Of a stretch of 64,000 nucleotides of DNA, positions 51,317 through 59,010 are shown in pieces (position 1 is the first letter of the stretch; every line of letters begins with the position of its first letter). The notes beneath the pieces were generated by a model. That model was not told where the DNA came from. It made no database searches and was given only the letters and a program-made list of their open reading frames with translations. This stretch comes from Mariprofundus sp. UBA1536 (lineage in GTDB: Bacteria; Pseudomonadota; Zetaproteobacteria; Mariprofundales; Mariprofundaceae), in NCBI GenBank assembly GCA_002323245.1, contig DCPU01000015.1, positions 186,001 to 250,000 of the forward strand, in the 5' to 3' direction. The position numbers and the translations under genes were made by a program.

Positions 51317-51751
51317 CTGAACTCTCCCAAAGTTATCGCTTACACCGATGGTGCATGTTCTGGAAACCCCGGCCCTGGCGGCTGGGGTGTTTGGCTGCGG
51401 TATGGTGATGCTGAAAAAGAGCTATGTGGTGGTGAAAAAGAAACCACCAATCAACGCATGGAGTTGCAAGCCGCAATCGAAGCATTGAAAGTGCTGAACA
51501 GACCATGTGCGATAACTATCGTGACCGATTCGAAGTATGTGCTTACGGGTATTACCGAGTGGATTCATAATTGGAAAAAGAAAGGTTGGAAAAACAGCAA
51601 AAAAGAAGCTGTGGCTAACCGCGAACTTTGGGAAGCTTTGGATTTGCTTAACCAAAAACATAATGTGACTTGGCAATGGGTGAAAGGTCACTCGGGTGAT
51701 GAAGGTAATGAGCGTGCTGATGAATTGGCACGCGCGGGAATCCCGAAATAG
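51317..51751 (+). CDS. rnhA: Ribonuclease HI, probably from a CTG start
   Basis: 144 residues if translation starts at CTG 51317. The leuA stop lies in this same frame at 51311, and between it and ATG 51458 there is no ATG, GTG or TTG. Starting at 51458 would drop the YTDGACSGNPGPGGWG strand with the first catalytic Asp. From CTG, the active-site residues are D11, E49, D71, H125 and D135, exactly one residue later than in E. coli RNase HI (D10, E48, D70, H124, D134). GGGG at 51304-51307 is a possible ribosome-binding site. RNase HI degrades RNA in RNA-DNA hybrids. Confidence 0.82.
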   Translation: MNSPKVIAYTDGACSGNPGPGGWGVWLRYGDAEKELCGGEKETTNQRMELQAAIEALKVLNRPCAITIVTDSKYVLTGITEWIHNWKKKGWKNSKKEAVANRELWEALDLLNQKHNVTWQWVKGHSGDEGNERADELARAGIPK

Positions 51752-51789
51752 ATTTGAAGCCCAGTGTACGCAAATAGGATATAACAATT

Positions 51790-52338
51790 ATGAAAATGCT
51801 GATCGATTTTTTACCTGTAGCTTTATTTTTTATCGTTTATAAAGCTGAAGATATTTATGTTGCAACTGCAGTGCTAATCATTGCATCCGCTATTCAAACT
51901 GTTGGCTATCGCTTGTGGAAAGGCAAGTTTGAGCAAAGCCATGTGATTACCCTGATTTTGGTGGCGGCTTTTGGCGGCCTCACTTTGATGCTGCATGATG
52001 AGATGTTTATCAAATGGAAGCCCTCAGTGATCAACTGGCTGTTTGGTGCGGTGTTTATTGGCAGCATGTGGATTGGTGATAAGCCAATTATTCAGCGTAT
52101 GTTAGGCGGGCAGGTTAACTTACCCACCGAGGTCTGGAGTAAGTTAAATATTGCATGGGCTTCATTTTTTATTGTGCTTGGTTTTATCAATCTTTATGTA
52201 GTTTATAATTTTGATACCGACACATGGGTGAATTTCAAGCTGTTTGGTATGTTGGGTCTTACACTCGCATTTATCGTTGCTCAAAGCCTTTATATGGCAA
52301 AATTTATGCAAGATGAGAAAAAACAGGCTGACGAATAA
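51790..52338 (+). CDS. yciB: Septation/envelope protein YciB (IspZ family)
   Basis: 182 residues, about five transmembrane helices. KMLIDFLPVALFFIVYKAEDIYVATAVLI at the start and GDKPIIQRMLGGQVNLPTEVWSKLNIAWASFFI and YVVYNFDTDTWVNFKLFG later are conserved IspZ/YciB blocks. It is linked to cell envelope and division integrity. The pilin promoter at 52434 lies after it. Confidence 0.93.
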   Translation: MKMLIDFLPVALFFIVYKAEDIYVATAVLIIASAIQTVGYRLWKGKFEQSHVITLILVAAFGGLTLMLHDEMFIKWKPSVINWLFGAVFIGSMWIGDKPIIQRMLGGQVNLPTEVWSKLNIAWASFFIVLGFINLYVVYNFDTDTWVNFKLFGMLGLTLAFIVAQSLYMAKFMQDEKKQADE

Positions 52339-52433
52339 CGTTGTTCTTATTGAATTAATGACAGGTTACGCACATATGGCGCCGTTATTTGTCACTTTAT
52401 TGATTTTTAAGTAGTAATATCAACACCTTTTTC

Positions 52434-52449
52434 TGGCACCTGCATTGCT
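52434..52449 (+). promoter_or_regulatory. Sigma-54 promoter for the pilin gene
   Basis: TGGCAC (52434-52439), 5 bases, TTGCT (52445-52449): an exact match to the -24/-12 consensus TGGCAC-N5-TTGCW. Transcription should begin about 12 bases downstream near 52460. Type IV pilin genes are classically sigma-54/PilR-controlled. The pilin ATG is 49 bases further, with GGAGGG before it. Confidence 0.9.
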
Positions 52450-52497
52450 ATAGTTTTGCATTGCTAAGTTAAGCAAAATATTAGGAGGGTTTTTATT

Positions 52498-52695
52498 ATG
52501 ACAACTAAACTCAACCGCAAAAAAGGTGAAAAGGGCTTTACCCTAATCGAATTGATGATCGTGGTAGCGATTATCGGAATTTTGGCATCTATCGCAATTC
52601 CACAGTTTTCAGATTTCCGTTCTCGTGCAAACGACGGCGCTGCAACTGCAGATGCACGTAACATTGTAACTGCATTGACTGCGTTGCAAAAATAA
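52498..52695 (+). CDS. Short type IV prepilin
   Basis: 65 residues: a 13-residue basic leader ending in Gly, cleavage before Phe14 (KG/FTLIELMIVV), then a mature protein of only 52 residues. Glu5 of the mature chain is present. The whole protein is essentially the N-terminal alpha helix; there is no globular head or disulfide loop. The closest layout is the split PilA-N of Geobacter. Aromatics are at mature positions 1, 24 and 27, as in G. sulfurreducens PilA, but the C-terminal aromatics are absent. GGAGGG precedes the ATG. The next gene probably encodes the missing head. Confidence 0.92.
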   Translation: MTTKLNRKKGEKGFTLIELMIVVAIIGILASIAIPQFSDFRSRANDGAATADARNIVTALTALQK

Positions 52696-52718
52696 TTAGG
52701 AAATAAAGGAGATTAGAT

Positions 52719-53207
52719 ATGAAAAATTTTATTTTAATAGCAATTGCAGCTCTTAATATTGGCTTTATGACCAATGCAAATGCAGCAGGTACAGCATTTA
52801 CTGATTCTACAACTGTCACTGAAGCTGATTGCAGTCTTTTGAGCCAAGATGTGAAATTAAATGCATCTGCTAACGTAAATGCTGCATGGGGTTGCACAGT
52901 TGCTGATAACCTAGCCTATGGCGCAGCTTGCCATGAAGGTGGTTCTTCTAAAGAAAGAACAGTTGATTGTTCTTGTGCAACTGCTGATAAAGCAAACAAC
53001 AACCAATGCCCAGGTACTTGTGTTGCGAGTGTTTACACTCCATCGGATGATGGTGGTGATAGTGTTACTACAATTGGTAGACAAGCTTTTGGTGGCAGCA
53101 CCAACGGTGGTAGCATAGCTTCTTTTGCATTTAGTACTTCAGGTGCAGGCGATCCTTGTGACGCGACTACTATTGCAGGTATCAGTCTTTTTGAAAACGA
53201 TGATTAA
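52719..53207 (+). CDS. Secreted cysteine-rich pilin partner (candidate split pilin head)
   Basis: 162 residues. A Sec-type signal peptide (MKNFILIAIAALNIGFM...ANA) precedes a mature protein with eight Cys and many Gly, Ser, Thr and Asp, consistent with a disulfide-bonded beta-rich extracellular domain. It is 23 bases after the short pilin under the same promoter. Geobacter PilA-C (Spc) has the same position and a signal sequence, so this may be the C-terminal half of a split pilin. That is inference; I see no motif proving it. AAAGGAG precedes the ATG. A terminator follows. Confidence 0.75.
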   Translation: MKNFILIAIAALNIGFMTNANAAGTAFTDSTTVTEADCSLLSQDVKLNASANVNAAWGCTVADNLAYGAACHEGGSSKERTVDCSCATADKANNNQCPGTCVASVYTPSDDGGDSVTTIGRQAFGGSTNGGSIASFAFSTSGAGDPCDATTIAGISLFENDD

Positions 53208-53227
53208 TAGTTGCACTTTTTAACTTA

Positions 53228-53250
53228 AACGGGGGCCATGGCTCCCGTTT
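53228..53250 (+). terminator. Rho-independent terminator after pilin pair
   Basis: AACGGGGGCC and GGCTCCCGTT can form a stem of about 8-10 bp with one G-T pair, followed by seven T near 53248. It would let pilins be made in large excess over the downstream ABC transporter. Confidence 0.75.
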
Positions 53251-53274
53251 TTTTATTTGGGGGAAAGAAGAGTT

Positions 53275-54099
53275 ATGAATTCTACATTTATTCCAAGTAT
53301 GGTCATCGCCTTTAAGCTGGCATATAAGTCAAAAATTATTAGTACGATGTCCTACTTTGTCATTGCACTTATCGTTATTGTTTTAATGGCCGTAGAGTTT
53401 AGCGCAAGACAACTTTCAACAGTTTCTCTCGATGTTGGTATTTCAATGATACGTTTAACTCTACCATTCATCGCCATCGTCCTTGCTCAAGAGTTGTTCA
53501 GCAAAGAATTCGATAAGAAATATACACTTACCTCACTCACATTCCCTTGCACAAGGTCGACATGGTTGCTCTCGCGGATTACAGCAATTTTCTTGATGTG
53601 TGCTGGTTTACTTGTTGTGATGTCGATTCTTTTAGCCGCGATTACTTTTTATGTCGATGGCACATATCAGCAAGCAACACCTATCGCTTTAGGTATCCCT
53701 TATTTTACGACTTTGGCTTTCGTTGCTTTGGACTTGCTTGTGATAGTAGCAATCGCATCTTTTCTGGCGGTAAGCTCGGTAACGCCTAGTTTCGTTCTGA
53801 TTGGTACCTTTGGATTCACCCTTATTGCCCGAAGTTACACACCAATCATTGAGCTTTTAAAGAGTAATCCTTACGCGATTTCAGATTATGTAGACCCTAA
53901 TCTTTATTCAGATTCTTTATCTATGATTGCATTTATACTTCCCGATTTGGGAAGGTTAGATGTTCGTATGATTGCCTTGTATGATAAAATGGTTTTCTTA
54001 CCAAGCGATTGGCTTGTATTAGTTTTAGCAACGTTTGCATACGTATTTGCTATATTTTCTTTGTCCGTATGGGTGTTGAATAAGCGAGCTTTTAATTAG
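53275..54099 (+). CDS. ABC-2-type permease, PilI-like
   Basis: 274 residues from ATG 53275 (GGGGAAAGAAGAG site; the frame is open to 53257). About six transmembrane helices with an ABC-2 pattern: QELFSKEFDKKYTLTSLTFPCTRSTWLLSRI between helices 2 and 3 is the cytoplasmic coupling segment. It is grouped with an N-terminally anchored protein and an ABC ATPase directly after the pilin pair. In Myxococcus xanthus pilG-pilH-pilI follow pilA and are needed for pilus assembly, so a pilus role is the best guess. Confidence 0.8.
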   Translation: MNSTFIPSMVIAFKLAYKSKIISTMSYFVIALIVIVLMAVEFSARQLSTVSLDVGISMIRLTLPFIAIVLAQELFSKEFDKKYTLTSLTFPCTRSTWLLSRITAIFLMCAGLLVVMSILLAAITFYVDGTYQQATPIALGIPYFTTLAFVALDLLVIVAIASFLAVSSVTPSFVLIGTFGFTLIARSYTPIIELLKSNPYAISDYVDPNLYSDSLSMIAFILPDLGRLDVRMIALYDKMVFLPSDWLVLVLATFAYVFAIFSLSVWVLNKRAFN

Positions 54100-54102
54100 G
54101 CC

Positions 54103-54912
54103 ATGCATAAGCTAATTTTACCATCATTAACGCTTGCAGCATTTGTTTTGTACTGGGTTTTGATATTGATGTTAAACCCCGCTAATGCTAATCAAAAAGA
54201 AAGTGTGCCTACAATTGTTCTTGTCGCGCCTGCTCAAGTGCTTATGTATGCGGGTGATAGGTTTTTAGCAGCAAATATTGAGACTATTCGTGCATCTGCA
54301 GAAATGACCTCTATAGATAGTGAAGAATTCCGTTTACGCTCACATAAAGTGGCATCATTGCTTAATCCATGTCATGAAGATAACTATTGGTTTGCTAACT
54401 CATCATTAAGTTGGGGGGGCGCTGTATCACAGGGTATGGATGTTTTACAATATGCTTCTCAATGCAGGTTTTGGGATGAGTGGCCACCTTTCTTTTTTGC
54501 ATTTAACGAGAACTTTTTCTATCAAGATTCTGTTGAGGCACAGCGTGTGTTGAAAATAGCTGCTGAGCGATCAAACGACAATAAAGCTGCCTTCCTTACT
54601 TATGCAACAATGTTAAGTCTGGATCATGTTAAAAATGCGCAGGTTGCATTGAGATTGCTGGAAACAGAACTTAAACAAGCAAGAAGTAAAGATCATGAGA
54701 GAATTTTGAGTGATCGAATTGAACGACTTAAGGGGTTACTTTCCTTACGGGAAGCTCAGGTTAGGTACGAGGAAAAATTTGGGCGTAAACTTGAGCAACC
54801 TGATGATTTGATTACATCTGGCATCATCGATAGTCCGCCTAAGGATCCATTACGCTTAGGATATGAGTTCCGTGAACAAATGTTTCAGCTCAAACAATTA
54901 AGAGTGAGATAA
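54103..54912 (+). CDS. Membrane-anchored periplasmic protein of the pilin ABC locus (PilG-like position)
   Basis: 269 residues. One N-terminal hydrophobic helix (LTLAAFVLYWVLILML) and then a soluble part. The middle has NPCHEDNYWFANSSLSWGGAVSQGMDVLQYASQCRFWDEWPPFFFAFNENFF, with TPR-like helices after it and charged C-terminal helices. I do not recognise a family by motif. By position between permease and ATPase it matches the accessory PilG of Myxococcus; this is inference. It starts 3 bases after the permease. Confidence 0.7.
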   Translation: MHKLILPSLTLAAFVLYWVLILMLNPANANQKESVPTIVLVAPAQVLMYAGDRFLAANIETIRASAEMTSIDSEEFRLRSHKVASLLNPCHEDNYWFANSSLSWGGAVSQGMDVLQYASQCRFWDEWPPFFFAFNENFFYQDSVEAQRVLKIAAERSNDNKAAFLTYATMLSLDHVKNAQVALRLLETELKQARSKDHERILSDRIERLKGLLSLREAQVRYEEKFGRKLEQPDDLITSGIIDSPPKDPLRLGYEFREQMFQLKQLRVR

Positions 54913-54914
54913 CT

Positions 54915-55844
54915 ATGTTGAAAAATAAGACGATTCCTATTCTCGAATTTAAACAGGTTTGTAAAAACTATAAGAAAAAGGGTAAGTACATTAAGGCATT
55001 AGATCATGTTTCCTTTGAAGTGTTTGAAGGGGAGGTTTTTGGTTTTGTTGGTCCCAATGGGGCAGGAAAATCTACAACGATAAAAGTGATGTTAGACGTT
55101 ATCCGAGATTACACTGGTGATGTTAAAATATATGGCGCTGATGCCCGCGATTCAAAAGCTCGTAAAGACGTAGCCTTTGTGCCTGAGACTCCTGCGTTAT
55201 ATGACCAATTTACACCATTAGAAATGTTACGTATGTCTCTTAGTATGTATGGGATTAAATGTGAAAATGAGCTAAATCTTTGTATGCATTGGCTTGAGCG
55301 CTTTTCACTGCTTCCTTACGCAAAACGGAAGATTGGAGAGTTGTCCAAAGGAAATGCGCAACGTGTGGCTCTTGCGCGGGCGTTGGTTGTTTCGCCTAAA
55401 TTGCTGATTTTGGATGAGCCACTATCAGGTTTAGATCCTGTTGGAAGAAAAGATGTGGTTAATATCCTAGAGAATTTCAAACAAGATGGTGGAGCAATTT
55501 TTTTTACATCTCATGTTCTCCATGATGTGGAGCGCATTGCTGATAGATTTGGTTTTATAAATGATGGGCAATTGATAACAACACGGTCACCCCAAGATGT
55601 GTTAGCCGAGCATGCTGATCGCTTTGTAGTACGGTATAGGGTTGATTCGGGGTCTATGGGTGATGCTAAAGAATTAAGGGTTGGAGAGTATGAAATTGAG
55701 TTGAGTCAGGCAGAAATGCCAGCTTGGATGCAACTGCTCAATGAACATGCAGGGAAGATTATTGATATCAAACCCGCAGTTTCTTTAGAGACTGTATTTT
55801 TCCGCATACTTGAAGAGAAAAAATCTCTTGATGAAGCGAAATAA
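54915..55844 (+). CDS. ABC transporter ATP-binding protein, PilH-like
   Basis: 309 residues. The ATPase motifs are all visible: Walker A GPNGAGKSTT, signature LSKGNAQRVALARAL and Walker B LLILDEPLSGLDP, followed by the switch His in FTSHVLHDVERIA. A ~80-residue C-terminal extension follows. It is of the ABC-2 exporter type (CcmA/PilH/NatA-like). It starts 2 bases after the previous gene, so the three genes form one unit. Confidence 0.88.
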   Translation: MLKNKTIPILEFKQVCKNYKKKGKYIKALDHVSFEVFEGEVFGFVGPNGAGKSTTIKVMLDVIRDYTGDVKIYGADARDSKARKDVAFVPETPALYDQFTPLEMLRMSLSMYGIKCENELNLCMHWLERFSLLPYAKRKIGELSKGNAQRVALARALVVSPKLLILDEPLSGLDPVGRKDVVNILENFKQDGGAIFFTSHVLHDVERIADRFGFINDGQLITTRSPQDVLAEHADRFVVRYRVDSGSMGDAKELRVGEYEIELSQAEMPAWMQLLNEHAGKIIDIKPAVSLETVFFRILEEKKSLDEAK

Positions 55845-55859
55845 ATACAAATTCTTTTT

Positions 55860-56321
55860 CTAAAAGTTAGACAGCCAAAATAAGATGGCCAGTGTCGATA
55901 GTATGTCGCGGCACCATGCTGGCCAGAGCCACCAATCTGGATTGGGTTTCCTAAACAAGCGAAAGCCTGAGCGGATGGTATGTATGAAAAACATGAGGGC
56001 GAGCAGAAGGGCATTGCCAGTTTCACTCAATGCAGAAACTGTAAACATAGCATAGATCGCAATCCATAAAGCGGCATTGATTGCTTCATTGCGATTGCGA
56101 ACGCCATAGAGAAAAGTATCAAAGCTGACGCTAACCATGAGCAGTATAGCAACCGAGGATAACCAAGAAGCATAAACATATTCAGATAGCGTTGGATTGC
56201 CAGATAGCCATGTTGTGAGTGGCATCATGATGACGGGCAAAATGAGCAATAAGCATACAAGCACATACGTGATGCGTAGTGGAATCGTGGACGTATTTTC
56301 AGTTTCCATCAGCCAACGCAT
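55860..56321 (-). CDS. Hypothetical four-helix membrane protein
   Basis: 153 residues with four predicted transmembrane helices (around residues 15-37, 48-70, 83-108 and 130-150). The start ATG overlaps the yacG stop (TGATG), so it is translated after yacG; a second ATG lies at 56309. No known family is recognised. It is convergent with the ABC ATPase, 15 bases away. Confidence 0.7.
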   Translation of the reverse strand: MRWLMETENTSTIPLRITYVLVCLLLILPVIMMPLTTWLSGNPTLSEYVYASWLSSVAILLMVSVSFDTFLYGVRNRNEAINAALWIAIYAMFTVSALSETGNALLLALMFFIHTIRSGFRLFRKPNPDWWLWPAWCRDILSTLAILFWLSNF

Positions 56322-56518
56322 CAGTGAATAACCTTGTGCTCTTCATCATCCAAATCAAAATCCACAGGCGTGTTGTGATCTGGAATTGCATAAGCATCAC
56401 TAGCCCAATTGGCCAAATCACGTGTTTGGCAGCGCTCGCTGCAAAAGGGAAAGGTTTCTTCCTCGCGTGGCACAGGGCTTTTGCAGATGGGGCAGGGAAC
56501 AATCAAGGTTTTTGTCAT
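56321..56518 (-). CDS. yacG: DNA gyrase inhibitor YacG (zinc-binding)
   Basis: 65 residues. A zinc finger is formed by CPICKSPVP and PFCSERCQTRDLANWA (four Cys), with the invariant DLANW(A) tail then an acidic C-terminus, as in E. coli YacG. YacG binds GyrB and stops gyrase. Overlaps zapD by 4 bases, the typical zapD-yacG pair. Confidence 0.95.
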   Translation of the reverse strand: MTKTLIVPCPICKSPVPREEETFPFCSERCQTRDLANWASDAYAIPDHNTPVDFDLDDEEHKVIH

Positions 56519-57291
56519 GTCAGTGGCACCATCATGACTGCATATTCTTGGTCTTGGGTGAATTCTTTAACAATTTCGCCAGGTTTCCATTGTGTAAACC
56601 GAAGCCTGACTGTGGAACGAAATCCTGCACAATCTGGCACTATGCCTTGCGCTAAATCAGAAGATTTCATGCCAATAATGAGCAAACCAATATCATCTTG
56701 TGCACCAAGGATAATTTGATCGCATCCCTTTTGTGCAGTCCGATAATCCCATGCCACATGAGCATGAAACATCTGATTGAGATGTTCAATCGCTTGCATG
56801 ACTGGTTCTACCAGAAGTTGTAGTTTTCGCGCTTGTTCACCATTGGTTAACCACAACGCTTGGAAAGTTTGCGGTATGGCGAGCTTATGACCCAATAAAT
56901 CATTTTTACGTGTTGCTTCCGTATAAGCGTTGAGCCAGCCATCACAGGCTAAATAATCAGCAATTCCTGGAAGCTGAGCTTGTATATTGCCCACATGCGT
57001 ATCAAGTTGTTTGCAGGCTTTTTGCAATTGCAGTTCAAATTCAGGGTGTTTTTCAGCAATGGCCACTAGATGTTTACGCATACTGTGAAATAAGCTAAGG
57101 ATATTTGGTGTAGCAGGTTTTTTATGCCCCTCGCCAATCAATAAATCATTGATTTCTTTGGCTGCAAGCAGCCATGCATATACAGATGTGTTATCAATAG
57201 CATGGTAAAGGCAGCGCAATGCGTCACGCAGTTCGATAAAGGACTGCATGCGGGGTGTAAGCGCAAATGAGATCGGGATGAGGTTGCTCAT
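56515..57291 (-). CDS. zapD: Cell division protein ZapD
   Basis: 258 residues from ATG 57291 (the frame is open to 57357 but the family starts at this Met: a Pro-rich MSNLIPISFALTPRM). ZapD bundles FtsZ filaments. Seen: TPRMQSFIELRDAL, QAQLPGIADYLACDGWLNAYTEATR and LLIIGMKSSDLAQGIVPDC plus TQWKPGEIVKEF, all ZapD-like. It is followed by yacG with a 4-base overlap. The usual coaE gene is not next to it; carbonic anhydrase lies upstream instead. Confidence 0.9.
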   Translation of the reverse strand: MSNLIPISFALTPRMQSFIELRDALRCLYHAIDNTSVYAWLLAAKEINDLLIGEGHKKPATPNILSLFHSMRKHLVAIAEKHPEFELQLQKACKQLDTHVGNIQAQLPGIADYLACDGWLNAYTEATRKNDLLGHKLAIPQTFQALWLTNGEQARKLQLLVEPVMQAIEHLNQMFHAHVAWDYRTAQKGCDQIILGAQDDIGLLIIGMKSSDLAQGIVPDCAGFRSTVRLRFTQWKPGEIVKEFTQDQEYAVMMVPLT

Positions 57292-57295
57292 AAGT

Positions 57296-57931
57296 TTAGA
57301 GGCGGGGGACAGTTCGGTGCACGGGGTGGATATCGTCCGATGTTGTGCGCGTGACATTCAAATCACGCAATAGGCCATCACTCAATTGGTATATCCAGCC
57401 ATGAATAGATAAAGGGCGGCCTTCTTCCCAAGCTTTTTGTACAATCCGAGTATGTGATAAATTGCGCACTTGTTTGGTGACATTCAGTTCGCTCATATTA
57501 TGAATGATTTCTTCAGGGTCCATGCCCTCAAAATCACGCAAATGTTCGGTGTAGTTGTCGCGGATACCGCGTATCCAGTTGTCGACCACGCCAAAATGCT
57601 GGGATTCCATGGCAGCTTGGACCGCGCCACATCCATAATGACCTGCGACGATGATATGCTCCACTTTCAGCACATCTACGGCAAATTGAACGCCAGATAA
57701 GCAGTTGAGATCAGTATGGTGCACCTGATTGCCGACATTGCGATGCACAAACACTTGTCCGGGTTCTAGCCCTACAATTTCATTGGCAGGCACACGGCTA
57801 TCAGAACAACCAATCCACATATATTTTGGCTTTTGTTGCTCTGATAAGTGTTTGAAAAATCCAGGCGTTTGTTTTTCACGGTTGGCAGCCCATGCCACAT
57901 TATTTTTGAGCAGGTCTGCTGGTGTTGTCAT
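57296..57931 (-). CDS. can: Beta-class carbonic anhydrase
   Basis: 211 residues from ATG 57931 (GGAG upstream; longer frame to 57952). Zinc ligands and dyad are visible: CSDSRVPANEIVG (Cys, Asp, Arg) and HYGCGAVQAAM (His, Cys), with VFVHRNVGN between. It interconverts CO2 and bicarbonate, useful in an autotroph and in biosynthesis. It overlaps the glutaredoxin stop (ATGA). Confidence 0.95.
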   Translation of the reverse strand: MTTPADLLKNNVAWAANREKQTPGFFKHLSEQQKPKYMWIGCSDSRVPANEIVGLEPGQVFVHRNVGNQVHHTDLNCLSGVQFAVDVLKVEHIIVAGHYGCGAVQAAMESQHFGVVDNWIRGIRDNYTEHLRDFEGMDPEEIIHNMSELNVTKQVRNLSHTRIVQKAWEEGRPLSIHGWIYQLSDGLLRDLNVTRTTSDDIHPVHRTVPRL

Positions 57932-58203
57932 ACGGGTGCTTTCTCCAACCAAGATTTGAGTTCGCCTTTTTTATCGATGGCATACAAATCATCACAACCG
58001 CCCACATGGTGGTTGTTGATAAAGATTTGCGGAATGGTGCGGCCACCATTGCTGCGTTTGAGCATTTCGTCACGTTTTTCAGGTGTAGCTTGCACATTGT
58101 ACTCAATAAATGGCAAACCTCGTTGTTTTAAAAGTGCTTTGGCGCGGTTGCAATAAGGGCAATAATCACCCGAATAAATTTCGATATTTACATTGTGGTT
58201 CAT
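57928..58203 (-). CDS. grxC: Glutaredoxin (GrxC-type)
   Basis: 91 residues from ATG 58203 (TGGAG upstream; an in-frame GTG is one codon before). Dithiol active site CPYC in SGDYCPYCNRAKALL; glutathione-binding TIPQIFINNHHVGGCDDLYAID is typical of Grx3. It is translationally coupled to the carbonic anhydrase by a 4-base overlap and lies 12 bases after comF. Confidence 0.94.
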   Translation of the reverse strand: MNHNVNIEIYSGDYCPYCNRAKALLKQRGLPFIEYNVQATPEKRDEMLKRSNGGRTIPQIFINNHHVGGCDDLYAIDKKGELKSWLEKAPV

Positions 58204-58215
58204 CACAAACTCCAG

Positions 58216-59010
58216 TTAATTCCGAATTGCTCGCGCGAATGAAAAAGCAAATACAGCATGCTTGGTGCGAGACAAGGTTAAACTTGCATGGCGGAGCGTA
58301 GCACCTGTGGTTAATATGTCATCAATCACCCAAAATTTCACATTGCTTTCAATCGCTTCGAGCTTGGTGGTGTAGTCGTTGGCCAGCACAAAAGCCTTAC
58401 GCAGGTTGCGCTGTCTTGCCAGCCCGGAGAGCGCTGATTGCCTAAAACTTTGTGTTTGTTGTTCGGGTGAGCGCCGGAGTATTTGCCAATTCACTTTACA
58501 ACCGACCATGGCTGCAATTTTTAAAGATAAATCAGCGCTATGATGCAGCCCGGATTTGCGCATACGCGCCAGCGGCATCGGTACGGGAATGAGCACATCA
58601 TGTTTATCGAAAATGTCAGCAATGACTGGTTTTGCAACGTCTAACAGCCAATCCAAGGCACGACTATCGCCTTGAAGTTTCCAGGCAAGCAATGCATCGC
58701 GTACAGCGCCCTTGTAGGCAAATAAACTTATGGTTTCGTGCTGGGGTAAGGGTTTTCTTAAACAACGACCACATGGCCCAGGTGACAGTGATGCAGGCAA
58801 AGGTTTACCGCACTGCTTGCATGCCAACTTGCTGATGACTTGGATGGATTGTTTACATTTAGCGCAGCAGCCTTGCTGGGTGGTTGGGTCACAAATGTAT
58901 GATTCATCCAAGCTACCGCACAAGGGGCATGTGCGCGGGAAGAGCGTTTCCGACCAAGATGTAAGCAGTTTCGTTGACAGTGTGAACATAGTCTTGAACA
59001 TAGCGAGCAT
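58216..59010 (-). CDS. ComF-family phosphoribosyltransferase-like protein
   Basis: 264 residues from ATG 59010; other in-frame starts are at 59001 and 58989. A zinc ribbon with CPLCG, CCAKC, CKQCG and CGRC precedes the PRTase domain, where the PRPP motif FWVIDDILTTGATL is intact and VLIPVPMPLARMRKSGLHHSADL is the ComF motif. ComF relatives take part in DNA uptake; the exact reaction is unknown. The start sits at the CATG that also opens bioF, so the two genes diverge with overlapping 5' ends. Confidence 0.85.
   Translation of the reverse strand: MLAMFKTMFTLSTKLLTSWSETLFPRTCPLCGSLDESYICDPTTQQGCCAKCKQSIQVISKLACKQCGKPLPASLSPGPCGRCLRKPLPQHETISLFAYKGAVRDALLAWKLQGDSRALDWLLDVAKPVIADIFDKHDVLIPVPMPLARMRKSGLHHSADLSLKIAAMVGCKVNWQILRRSPEQQTQSFRQSALSGLARQRNLRKAFVLANDYTTKLEAIESNVKFWVIDDILTTGATLRHASLTLSRTKHAVFAFSFARAIRN

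Noticed and set aside
52719..53207. Second gene as a normal prepilin
   Set aside because: Its N-terminus is a Sec signal with ANA-type cleavage; no G/FTLIE prepilin site.
58730..59008. Long N-terminal extension of bioF
   Set aside because: It is antisense to the zinc ribbon and PRTase-proximal part of comF; AONS synthases start near the chosen ATG.
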